A stretch of DNA of 7,133 nt from Belnapia sp. (GCA_028291445.1 JAQGIA010000543.1:1-7133); one strand, 5' to 3'. Numbered from the stretch's first letter, positions 1 to 5,361 are shown. Notes: generated by a model not told the origin, from the letters alone. Numbers and translations are program-made.

Positions 1-965
1 GAGGCTTCCTCCAGGCTGGCGCCGCCTTGCAGGGCGGTGAAGGCTGCGGCGGCGGCGATGCCGCCATCGGCCGGCGGCGGCAGGAAGGCGATGCGGTCGC
101 CGTTGCTGGACGGCAGCTCGAAGGGCGGCGCCAGCCGGGGCAGCGCGGCGCGCAGCTCCTCGGCGGTCAGCATGCCGCCGATGGTCCGCGCGCTCTCCTC
201 CAGCCGGCGGGCCAGCGCGCCCTGGTGCAGGTCGCCGACCCCGGACAGCCGGAGCTGGCCGAGGGTCGCGGCGAGTTCCGGCTGCAGCAACGGATCGCCG
301 GCCCGCTTCGGCCCGCCATCGGCCCGGGCGAAGATGGCCCGCGCACCGGGGTCGGCCAGCAGCGGTCCGCCGACCGCGGCGAGGTCGCCGGCCAGGCCGC
401 GGCTGACCTCGGTGCCGAAGCGGGCGAGCTGCTCGGCCGGGGCCATCAACTCCTCGAAGGGACGGCCGGGGTTGCGGGTATGCAGGCCGTACAGGCCGCG
501 TGCCAGCAGGGGCGTGGCGGCCGGGCGGTCGGCGCCGGCCGGCACCGTTTCCCGGAGGCCGGGGAGGAAGAGCACCGATTCGGTCGCCGCCTTGGCGGGG
601 TCGAAGACCAGGCAGGCGCCGCCGCCGCCGATCCCGACGCGGGAGGGCAGGGTGACCGACAGGGCGAAGCCGGCGGCGACCGCCGCATCGACCGCGGTGC
701 CGCCGGCCGAGAGCACGTTGCGGGCGACCAGCGCCGCCGCCGGATCCTCCGTGGCGACGCCGCCGAGGAAGCCGCGGACATTGCCCGGCGCGCCGACGGG
801 CGGGCCGCTGCCGACGATCGGCGCCAGCAGGCGGTTGGTCGATTCGCAGCCGGCCAGGGCGAGGGCGGCGGCCAGCAGCGCCAGGCTGCGGCTGGGTCGC
901 CCAGGGTGTGCCTTGCCAGGGTGTGCCTTACCAGGGCGTGCCTTGCCGGCGCCCGGCGATGCCAT
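1..965 (-). CDS. ggt: Gamma-glutamyltransferase-family lipoprotein (3' end outside window)
   Basis: This is the N-terminal 321 codons of a gamma-glutamyltransferase/transpeptidase-family protein; the frame stays open to base 3. Such enzymes cleave or transfer the gamma-glutamyl group of glutathione and related compounds in the periplasm. The family signature lies at about residues 70-115: DPAAALVARNVL, then GGTAVDAAVAAGFALSV, then GIGGGG. Later matches are LRETVPA (the usual FREMAP region), PAEQLARFG, GALARRLEE, GGMLTAEEL and a DGG motif in the PPSSGG position. The catalytic threonine of the small subunit would lie beyond the edge, so activity cannot be judged. A hydrophobic stretch (residues 28-38) ends in a lipobox, LAGC, with Cys40, so a lipid-anchored envelope protein is expected. 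The N-terminus before it is unusually long and carries KAHPG-type repeats. ATG 965 has AGGG seven bases upstream. An in-frame ATG at 1019 (AGGGA upstream) is the alternative; I prefer 965 because it gives the shorter leader. Confidence 0.85.
   Translation of the reverse strand, partial: MASPGAGKARPGKAHPGKAHPGRPSRSLALLAAALALAGCESTNRLLAPIVGSGPPVGAPGNVRGFLGGVATEDPAAALVARNVLSAGGTAVDAAVAAGFALSVTLPSRVGIGGGGACLVFDPAKAATESVLFLPGLRETVPAGADRPAATPLLARGLYGLHTRNPGRPFEELMAPAEQLARFGTEVSRGLAGDLAAVGGPLLADPGARAIFARADGGPKRAGDPLLQPELAATLGQLRLSGVGDLHQGALARRLEESARTIGGMLTAEELRAALPRLAPPFELPSSNGDRIAFLPPPADGGIAAAAAFTALQGGASLEEA
900..944 (-). repeat. Three 15-bp tandem repeats in the ggt signal region
   Basis: Three consecutive 15-bp units lie at 900-914, 915-929 and 930-944. 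On the coding strand the unit is AAGGCAC(G/A)CCCTGG(N). Because 15 is a multiple of three, the frame is kept and the units encode KARPG, KAHPG and KAHPG, just upstream of the hydrophobic core of the lipoprotein signal peptide. The units differ at one internal base and at the last base, consistent with recent slippage duplication. Confidence 0.9.
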
Positions 966-969
966 GCGA

Positions 970-999
970 TAACCCTGGGCCCTGAAACCTTGGGCCCTG
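970..999. repeat. Two 15-bp tandem repeats upstream of ggt
   Basis: Two adjacent 15-bp units, TAACCCTGGGCCCTG (970-984) and AAACCTTGGGCCCTG (985-999), match at 13 of 15 positions. They lie just upstream of the preferred ggt start and would be in frame (RAQG-type repeats) if translation began at 1019. Each unit contains the palindrome GGGCCC. Confidence 0.85.
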
Positions 1000-1290
1000 A
1001 TCTCGGCGCTGCTCGTCATGCTGCTGTCCCTGGTCCCCTGCATGGCGCCGCCCCCGGTCGCGCCGCCCGATCCGGTCGGGGTGGCGCGGTTCCGGATGCG
1101 GCCGGCGCGGTCGTGACGATCCGCGGTGCCGGGCCGGAGGCTTGCTCCGCGGCATCGCCGACCGCCGTTCCTGGCCGCCGGCTCGGCTGCCGGCCTGGTG
1201 CGCATCGCGCCGATCCAGGCGCGGCCCATAGCCGCCTTCGGCACCAGCGGCAACCGCATGTTCATCCCGGGCCGATGCGGCTTCGCCCCG
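973..1290 (+). pseudogene. Possible frameshifted relic of an exported protein gene
   Basis: No intact gene fits the roughly 415 bp between the two divergent genes, yet parts of the plus strand look coding. One frame reads LISALLVMLLSLVPC, a lipoprotein-like signal peptide, then PDPVGVARFRM before a TGA at 1114. A second frame then gives GAVVTIRGAG and a third gives GGLLRGIADRR. The first frame resumes at about 1159 with FLAAGSAAGLVRIAPIQARP and IAAFGTSGNRMFIPG, in codons that nearly all end in G or C. The pieces could join into one protein if three frameshifts are assumed. I do not recognise the family; a faint likeness to beta-propeller repeats is not enough to name it. The first ATG (1018) has no ribosome binding site. 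Chance coding-like composition in GC-rich DNA is the main alternative. Confidence 0.3.
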
Positions 1291-1344
1291 GATGGGCCGG
1301 CCGGCGCCGGTTGGGGCCTGCATTGGGCCGCGCTTCGGGCTAGC

Positions 1345-1363
1345 CTTGGCCATCACGGCCAAG
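1345..1363 (+). promoter_or_regulatory. Hairpin abutting the ribosome binding site of the DsbA-like gene
   Basis: CTTGGCC (1345-1351) and GGCCAAG (1357-1363) form a perfect 7-bp inverted repeat with a 5-base loop. The stem ends one base before the ribosome binding site AGAAGGAG at 1365-1372. It could be an RNA hairpin affecting translation or a protein-binding palindrome. The sequence shows the symmetry; the role is inferred. Confidence 0.45.
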
Positions 1364-1364
1364 C

Positions 1365-1372
1365 AGAAGGAG
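1365..1372 (+). promoter_or_regulatory. Ribosome binding site that fixes a GTG start
   Basis: AGAAGGAG lies nine bases before GTG 1382. No comparable site precedes the in-frame ATG codons at 1292 or 1454, so this decides the start of the DsbA-like protein. Confidence 0.75.
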
Positions 1373-1381
1373 CGATCCGAG

Positions 1382-2194
1382 GTGACAACACGACCCGCAT
1401 GGGCATCGCCCGCCTTGGCCCGCCCCGCTTTGGCCAACCCCGTCTTGGCCGCCATGGCGCTGCTGGCCGCCGCGCTGCTCCCGGCCGGTGTCGTCGCGCA
1501 GGGCTTCTCGGCCGCGCAGCGCCAGGAGATCGTCGACGTGGTGCGGGAGGCCCTGCAGCAGGACCCCAGCATCCTCCGCGACGCGCTGGCGGCGATCGAG
1601 GCGCGCGAGGTCCGCGACCGCAACGGGGCCCAGCGGGCGGCGATCGCGGCGCAGAGCGATGCGCTGTTCCGCGACGCCGCCGACCCGGTGAAGGGCAATC
1701 CGCAGGGCACCGTCACCATCGTCGAGTTCTTCGATGCCCGCTGCGGCTACTGCAAGCAGCTCCAGCCGGCGATGGACCAGCTGCTGCGGCGGCAGCGCGA
1801 CGTGCGGGTGGTGATGAAGGACCTGCCGATCCTCGGGCCGAACAGCGTGCTGGCCAGCCGGGCGCTGCTGGCCGCCCAGCTCCAGGGCAAATACGTCGAG
1901 CTTTATGACGGCCTGATGAAGCTGCGCGACGAGCCGACCGATCCGGTGATCCGGCGGGAGGCGGAACGGGTCGGCCTCGACTGGACCCGGCTGCGGCGGG
2001 ACATGGAGGATCCCAAGGTGCAGGCGCGCATCGAGGGCAATCTCCGCCTGGCCCAGGCGCTGCGGATCGAGGGCACGCCGGCACTGGTGATCGGCGATAC
2101 GCTGATCCCCGGCGCGGTCGACCTGGCGACGCTGGAACGGCTGGTGGCCGAGGCCCGCGCCCAGCCGGGCGCGGCGCGGCCCGGCGGCGGCTGA
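1382..2194 (+). CDS. DsbA-family periplasmic thiol oxidoreductase (ScsC-like)
   Basis: This 270-residue exported thioredoxin-fold protein should make or rearrange disulfide bonds in periplasmic proteins. The signal peptide has its hydrophobic core at about residues 21-38 and a likely cleavage at VVA|QG (near residue 39). Residues 42-75 (FSAAQRQEIVDVVREAL and on) form the helical N-terminal segment found in ScsC/Com1-type DsbA proteins, which can drive oligomerisation. The catalytic motif CGYC is at 121-124 within FFDARCGYCKQLQP, and the cis-proline loop is GTPALVIGD with Pro233. The length fits the family. The GTG start at 1382 is chosen because AGAAGGAG lies nine bases upstream; an upstream ATG at 1292 lacks such a site. 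The N-terminus contains 5-residue repeats encoded by 15-bp DNA repeats. No DsbB or DsbD partner is visible here. Whether it acts as oxidase or isomerase cannot be decided from sequence. Confidence 0.92.
   Translation: MTTRPAWASPALARPALANPVLAAMALLAAALLPAGVVAQGFSAAQRQEIVDVVREALQQDPSILRDALAAIEAREVRDRNGAQRAAIAAQSDALFRDAADPVKGNPQGTVTIVEFFDARCGYCKQLQPAMDQLLRRQRDVRVVMKDLPILGPNSVLASRALLAAQLQGKYVELYDGLMKLRDEPTDPVIRREAERVGLDWTRLRRDMEDPKVQARIEGNLRLAQALRIEGTPALVIGDTLIPGAVDLATLERLVAEARAQPGAARPGGG
1414..1458 (+). repeat. Three degenerate 15-bp tandem repeats in the DsbA-like signal region
   Basis: Units start at 1414, 1429 and 1444, each opening with YTTGGCC, and the first two share the continuation NNCCCCGY. 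They encode a 5-residue pattern (LARPA, LANPV, LAAMA) in the n-region of the signal peptide. The CTTGGCC core is the same heptamer as in the hairpin at 1345-1363, so the repeats can in principle pair with its GGCCAAG arm. Confidence 0.7.
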
Positions 2195-2302
2195 AGGCAT
2201 GTGAAAGAATGCCCGCCAGTTCGGTAGCGCCGCGGAAAACACCGGTGAGTCCGAGGGGCTTTCCTTCCCGAATTCGATATCTCCGGAGGGTCTGATCGCG
2301 CC

Positions 2303-3121
2303 ATGCCGCATTTCATCTGCCAGACCTGCACCATCCAATTCGCCGAGGCCGAGACGCCGCCGGCGCGCTGCCCGATCTGCGAGGATGAGCGGCAATTCGT
2401 CCCGGCCCGCGGCCAGGCCTGGACGACGCTCGCGGCGCTGCGGGGCGGCTACACCAACGGCTGGCGCCAACTGGAGCCCGACCTGCTGGCGGTGCAGAGC
2501 TACCCGGCGCTGGGGATCAACCAGCGGGCGCTGCTGGTCCGCACCCCGGCGGGCAACGTGCTGTGGGACTGCATCGCCCTGCTGGATGCGGCGACCGAGA
2601 CGGTGGTGCGGGCGCTCGGCGGGCTGACCGGGATCGCGCTGAGCCATCCGCATTATTATTCGACCATGGTCGAGTGGGGTCGCGCCTTCGGCGTGCCGGT
2701 CTGGCTGCATGCCGCCGACCGCGCGCATGTGGTCCGGCCCGACCCCTGCCTGCGGTTCTGGGAGGGCGAGACCCAGGCGCTGGCGCCGGGCCTCGACCTG
2801 CACCGGCTGGGCGGGCATTTCGCCGGCGGGGCCATCGCCCATTGGGCGGCGGGCGCCGGCGGACGCGGCGCGCTGCTCTCGGGCGACATCCTGCAGGTGA
2901 TGCCGGACCGCCGACACCTGGGCTTCATGCGCAGCTACCCCTGCCTGATCCCGCTGCCACCAGCCGAGGTGCGACGCATGGCCGACCGTTGCGCGGCGCT
3001 GGAATTCGAAGCGATCTACGGCGCCTTCCATGAGCGGGAAATCATCGCCGGGGCCAAGCCGGCGCTGGCGGCCTCCGCCGCGCGCTACTGCGCCTGGGTG
3101 GCGGGCATGGTCGAGCCCTGA
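2303..3121 (+). CDS. Zinc-ribbon plus metallo-beta-lactamase-fold hydrolase-like protein
   Basis: This is a 272-residue cytoplasmic protein without a signal peptide. Residues 1-30 hold two CxxC pairs (Cys6/Cys9 in CQTC, Cys23/Cys26 in CPIC), a small zinc ribbon. Residues 60-245 resemble the metallo-beta-lactamase fold: strand LLVRTPAGNVLWDC, metal motif SHPHYYS (His115, His117), LHAADR (His136), GGHF (His172), LLSGD (Asp195) and GAFHE (His243). The usual HxHxDH motif reads HPHYYS, so the Asp-His pair for the second metal is missing and only one metal site may be complete. Proteins of this fold hydrolyse esters, thioesters or phosphodiesters; the substrate here is unknown. GGAGG (2285-2289) lies 13 bases before the ATG, a longish spacing, but no better in-frame start exists. 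It is 108 bp from the preceding gene with no clear terminator, so read-through is possible. Confidence 0.85.
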   Translation: MPHFICQTCTIQFAEAETPPARCPICEDERQFVPARGQAWTTLAALRGGYTNGWRQLEPDLLAVQSYPALGINQRALLVRTPAGNVLWDCIALLDAATETVVRALGGLTGIALSHPHYYSTMVEWGRAFGVPVWLHAADRAHVVRPDPCLRFWEGETQALAPGLDLHRLGGHFAGGAIAHWAAGAGGRGALLSGDILQVMPDRRHLGFMRSYPCLIPLPPAEVRRMADRCAALEFEAIYGAFHEREIIAGAKPALAASAARYCAWVAGMVEP

Positions 3122-3165
3122 GCCGGTCACTACTGAGCCGGCCGCTACCTGAGCCGGCCACTATG
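3119..3165. repeat. Three 15/16-bp tandem repeats beginning at a stop codon
   Basis: TGAGCCGGTCACTAC (3119-3133), TGAGCCGGCCGCTACC (3134-3149) and TGAGCCGGCCACTATG (3150-3165) are tandem units. The first TGA is the stop codon of the metallo-beta-lactamase-fold gene, so the array lies in its 3' untranslated region. The core TGAGCCGG is identical in all three. Confidence 0.88.
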
Positions 3166-3170
3166 GGTCA

Positions 3171-3228
3171 GGGCTAGGCCGGACAGCGCATTGGCGGGGC
3201 CTCGGTGACTCTCGCCGAGCCCTAGCCC
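3171..3228 (+). terminator. Nested inverted repeats downstream of the MBL-fold gene
   Basis: GGGCTAGG (3171-3178) and CCTAGCCC (3221-3228) are a perfect 8-bp inverted repeat. Within it, GGGCCTCGG and CCGAGCCC can form a second stem with one bulged base and a short loop (about 3197-3222); the two structures compete for shared bases. There is no T-run after either stem, so this is at best a weak or factor-assisted terminator. Confidence 0.4.
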
Positions 3229-3245
3229 AGCGGCAACGCCGCTTC

Positions 3246-3265
3246 GTGTGACACACAATCGATTG
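3246..3265. promoter_or_regulatory. Two overlapping palindromes, possible operator
   Basis: GTGTGACACAC (3246-3256) is an 11-base palindrome around a central A. It shares its last base with the perfect 10-base palindrome CAATCGATTG (3256-3265). TATAGG follows at 3268-3273. Adjacent dyads upstream of a gene are typical of dimeric regulator sites, but no specific regulator is recognised. Confidence 0.35.
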
Positions 3266-3360
3266 AGTATAGGCAGCGCCCACCCGGGCGACTGCCGCCA
3301 CGCTTGCATGTCCGATACTTCGAATCGCATCGTCTTCCACCGGGAATTGACTGTTGGCTG

Positions 3361-3384
3361 TCGAAGACGGACCGCAGTCTTCGA
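3361..3384. promoter_or_regulatory. Perfect 8-bp inverted repeat in the metzincin leader
   Basis: TCGAAGAC (3361-3368) and GTCTTCGA (3377-3384) pair perfectly around an 8-base loop, 140 bases before the metzincin start codon. It may be an operator or a leader-RNA hairpin. It is not an intrinsic terminator: no T-run follows on the plus strand, and on the minus strand the T8 run precedes the hairpin. Confidence 0.4.
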
Positions 3385-3513
3385 GGATTGTGCCAAAAAA
3401 AACACGATTCACGTTGTAAGTAATTGTGGGCAGGTTGGTCCGGTACTTGCCGGTTATGAAACCCGACCAGGGCTTCCAGAAAAAGCGGTGCCCAGGCTCC
3501 GGCGCAGAAGAAC

Positions 3514-3519
3514 GGGAGG
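3514..3519 (+). promoter_or_regulatory. Ribosome binding site of the metzincin gene
   Basis: GGGAGG lies five bases before ATG 3525 and directly precedes a clean signal peptide. It sets the start and rules out the 33-codon in-frame extension to 3426. Confidence 0.85.
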
Positions 3520-3524
3520 ATAAC

Positions 3525-5195
3525 ATGCAACGCAGTTCCAAGCCTTGGCTGCCCAAGCTGCATCCTTGGGGGCTGGCCGCGCTGACCTTCGCCTGCCTCA
3601 TCGCCTGCTTCACGCCGTACCGCGCCCAGGCGCAATGGGGCGGCTGGGAAAGCCTCGGCGGGGTCGTCCTCGAAGAGCCGAAATGCGTGACCTGGGGCGC
3701 CAACCGGATCGATTGCTTCGCGCGCGGCACCGACCGGGCCATGTGGCACCGCTGGTGGGATGGCAACGGCTGGGGCGGCTGGGAAAGCCTCGGCGGCACC
3801 ATCCTGGAGCAGCCCGAATGCGTCGCCTGGGCCGCCAACCGGCTGGACTGCTTCGCGCGCGGCACCGACCGGGCCATGTGGCACCGCTGGTGGGACGGCA
3901 GCGGCTGGGGCGGCTGGGAAAGCCTTGGCGGCACCCTCCTGGAACAGCCGAGCTGCGTGAGCTGGGCCGCCAACCGGCTAGATTGCTTTGCCCGCGGCAC
4001 CGACCGGGCCATGTGGCACCGCTGGTGGCCTTGCCCAGGCTGCGACGCGACCCGCATCAGCCTGCGCATCTCCCGCTTCAACACCGCCGCGCTGACCGAT
4101 GCGGAGGCCGATCGTATCCTGGCCGATGCCACGACCGCGCTGCAGACCAACGACGGCCCGGGCGACACCGCCTGCAACGTCGTGCTGGTACGCAATGGCG
4201 CGGTGACCAGCTTCGCGACCGGTGACGGCAGCATCGACAGCAATGCCGAGTTCAATACCGTCATCGGCTTGGCCGGCGAGGTGAAGGTGGTCAACCAGAT
4301 CAACTGGTGCGGCAGCCTCATCCCGAACGTCATCGGCTGCGCCCCGGTGCCGGGCGCCTCGCTCTCGGTGGTGCGTTTCACCGCGAATGAGGAGGGGCTG
4401 CTCTGGGCGCATGAATTCGGCCACAACCGGGGGCTCAACCACCGCAACGACGACGCCAATGCCATCATGAACGGGGTCATCGGCTTCGTCCGCCGCCGGG
4501 TCACCGGCGCGGAATGCACCGCCTACCGGGCCCAGGCGGCGACCGCCCTGGCCGCGGCCGGGCAGCCCGCACCGCCGCAGCCGCAGCAGGAGGTGCGGGA
4601 TTTCGTCCGCCAGACCTTCATCCATGGCGTCCCCTTCGAGGAGGCCAAGGCCTTTGGCGCGGCGGCGGTGCCGGTGCTGCTCGGCATGTTGCAGGATCCG
4701 GCCGAGGTCGACCACTGGCCGAATATCGTCGTCGTCCTCGGCATGATCGGCGAGGAGGCGGCGGTCGAGCCGCTGATCGCCTTCATCCAGGCCGGCGGCG
4801 GCCAAGCGGGAGCCGCCCAATACCGCGCCCGGACCAGCGCGCTGATGTCGCTCGGCTATGTGGTGAACCAGACCGGCAGCCCGCGGGCGCTCGCCTATCT
4901 GCGGGAGGGGGCGCAGCCGGATGCCTGGCAGGCGCGCTCGGTCACCGGCCTCGCCCCGTTCCAGGCCAGCACCGTCGAGCGGGACGACGACTTCAGCAAA
5001 TACGCCATCCTCGGCCTGGCCCTGTCGGCCCGGCCGGAAGCTGCCGAGACGCTGCGCGGCTTGCAGCAGCCGGCCGGCAACGAGCGGCTGCGGCGCTTCC
5101 AGGCGCAGGTCGGCGACGTGGTGGCGGATGCGCTGGCCGAGCATCAGGCGATCGCCAGGGAGGGCCTCGCCGGCTACTACCGCACCCGCCGCTGA
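3525..5195 (+). CDS. Secreted metzincin metalloprotease with lectin-like repeats and HEAT-like tail
   Basis: This 556-residue exported protein has three parts. A signal peptide (core about 15-30, likely cleavage at AQA|QW near residue 36) is followed by three 45-residue repeats (38-172). Each repeat has WGGWESLGG, a proline, [17 protein letters not shown] and HRWW, which resembles blades of PLL-type (Photorhabdus lectin-like) beta-propellers. Residues of about 173-340 form a zinc protease: [11 protein letters not shown] (296-306) is a complete metzincin HExxHxxGxxH with three His ligands and catalytic Glu297, and AIMNG (Met315) fits the Met-turn. Residues of about 356-550 are alpha-helical with HEAT-like units ([37 protein letters not shown]). 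The repeats may bind glycans or cell surfaces and deliver the protease. No obvious pro-domain separates signal and repeats, and the substrate is unknown. It stands alone between a hairpin-rich leader and a terminator. GGGAGG five bases upstream fixes the ATG. Confidence 0.88.
   Translation: MQRSSKPWLPKLHPWGLAALTFACLIACFTPYRAQAQWGGWESLGGVVLEEPKCVTWGANRIDCFARGTDRAMWHRWWDGNGWGGWESLGGTILEQPECVAWAANRLDCFARGTDRAMWHRWWDGSGWGGWESLGGTLLEQPSCVSWAANRLDCFARGTDRAMWHRWWPCPGCDATRISLRISRFNTAALTDAEADRILADATTALQTNDGPGDTACNVVLVRNGAVTSFATGDGSIDSNAEFNTVIGLAGEVKVVNQINWCGSLIPNVIGCAPVPGASLSVVRFTANEEGLLWAHEFGHNRGLNHRNDDANAIMNGVIGFVRRRVTGAECTAYRAQAATALAAAGQPAPPQPQQEVRDFVRQTFIHGVPFEEAKAFGAAAVPVLLGMLQDPAEVDHWPNIVVVLGMIGEEAAVEPLIAFIQAGGGQAGAAQYRARTSALMSLGYVVNQTGSPRALAYLREGAQPDAWQARSVTGLAPFQASTVERDDDFSKYAILGLALSARPEAAETLRGLQQPAGNERLRRFQAQVGDVVADALAEHQAIAREGLAGYYRTRR
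3636..4040 (+). repeat. Three 135-bp direct repeats encoding lectin-like blades
   Basis: Units at 3636-3770, 3771-3905 and 3906-4040 have exactly 135 bp each (45 codons). The 3' part coding [14 protein letters not shown] is identical at DNA level between units 1 and 2 and nearly so in unit 3; I count 14 differences between units 2 and 3 in their first 123 bases. The last 12 bases of unit 3 diverge (PCPG instead of DGSG), marking the exit from the array. Synonymous sites are largely conserved, pointing to recent duplication or gene conversion. Confidence 0.93.
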
Positions 5196-5213
5196 CCCGG
5201 CCGGGCTTTGCGT

Positions 5214-5248
5214 AAAAGGGGCGGCGTCCGGCTCGGCGCCGCCCTTCC
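5214..5248 (+). terminator. GC-rich intrinsic terminator after the metzincin gene
   Basis: GGGCGGCG (5219-5226) plus CCG (5228-5230) pairs with CGG (5234-5236) plus CGCCGCCC (5237-5244). This makes an 11-bp stem with one bulged T and a GCT loop. AAAA precedes it and TT follows, so the T-tract is short. It starts about 20 bases after the stop codon, the expected place for a terminator. Confidence 0.65.
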
Positions 5249-5264
5249 CATGTCTCACGTTGCG

Positions 5265-5344
5265 GTGACCCCCCCGCGGCAGCCCTGGCGGCGCATGGCC
5301 CAGCCGCGCCCCCTCCCGTGACCCCCCCCCCTGGATTGCCCCCC
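5265..5344. repeat. Poly-C tracts and GTGACCCCCCC direct repeat
   Basis: The 11-mer GTGACCCCCCC occurs at 5265-5275 and again at 5318-5328, where the C run extends to ten (5322-5331). A third run of six C lies at 5339-5344. All are in the leader between the metzincin terminator and the argE start. Such runs are prone to slippage and to sequencing error. Confidence 0.75.
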
Positions 5345-5361
5345 GCGCCGCCCCGTATAGA
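5336..5361 (+). promoter_or_regulatory. argE: Weak candidate promoter for argE
   Basis: TATAGA (5356-5361) is a fair -10 box 22 bases before the start codon. The best -35-like element is TTGCCC (5336-5341), only 14 bases away instead of 16-18. The position, just after a terminator and before an operon, favours a promoter here, but the match is weak. Confidence 0.25.

Larger units (their letters stand above)
3229..3524 (+). other. Less GC-rich intergenic region upstream of the metzincin gene
   Basis: No gene is visible in these 296 bases. The stretch is clearly richer in A and T than the flanking genes and includes an A8 run at 3395-3402. It holds several short palindromes, listed separately, and probably carries the metzincin promoter. 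TTGACT at 3347-3352 resembles a -35 box, but no convincing -10 lies 16-18 bases downstream, so no promoter is called. An in-frame upstream ATG at 3426 is rejected as the protein start. Confidence 0.6.

Noticed and set aside
1018..1116. Small 32-codon lipoprotein-like ORF
   Set aside because: There is no ribosome binding site and the signal-like stretch begins before its only ATG; it is better viewed as part of a possible decayed gene.
27..1343. Long plus-strand open frame of 438 codons over the ggt region
   Set aside because: Its product is Gly/Arg/Gln-rich with no recognisable domain and is antisense to a clear gamma-glutamyltransferase-family frame; open antisense frames are common at this GC content.
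1292..1381. In-frame N-terminal extension of the DsbA-like protein
   Set aside because: ATG 1292 has no ribosome binding site, and the extension would place 30 extra residues before the signal peptide.
2236..2267. Hairpin GGAAA/TTTCC between the DsbA-like and MBL-fold genes as terminator
   Set aside because: The stem is only five base pairs with a long loop and no T-run follows.
1340..3130. Long minus-strand open frame of 596 codons
   Set aside because: It covers two well-supported plus-strand genes and the gap between them, and its Arg/His/Gln-rich translation has no domain.
3119..3165. Possible CRISPR array or attachment site
   Set aside because: The units are directly adjacent without spacers, only 15-16 bp long, and there is no integrase, tRNA or cas gene nearby.
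3347..3375. Sigma-70 promoter with TTGACT as -35
   Set aside because: The bases 16-18 positions downstream (around GGACCGC) do not resemble a -10 box.
3426..3524. In-frame N-terminal extension of the metzincin
   Set aside because: The added 33 residues are hydrophilic and would bury the signal peptide, and GGGAGG sits directly before ATG 3525.
3161..4519. Minus-strand 452-codon frame containing internal repeats
   Set aside because: The repeats are only the reverse complement of the lectin-like blades of the metzincin gene; there is no ribosome binding site or domain.
3978..5258. Minus-strand 426-codon frame
   Set aside because: It is the antisense shadow of the metzincin protease and HEAT-like part, and it runs through the terminator hairpin.
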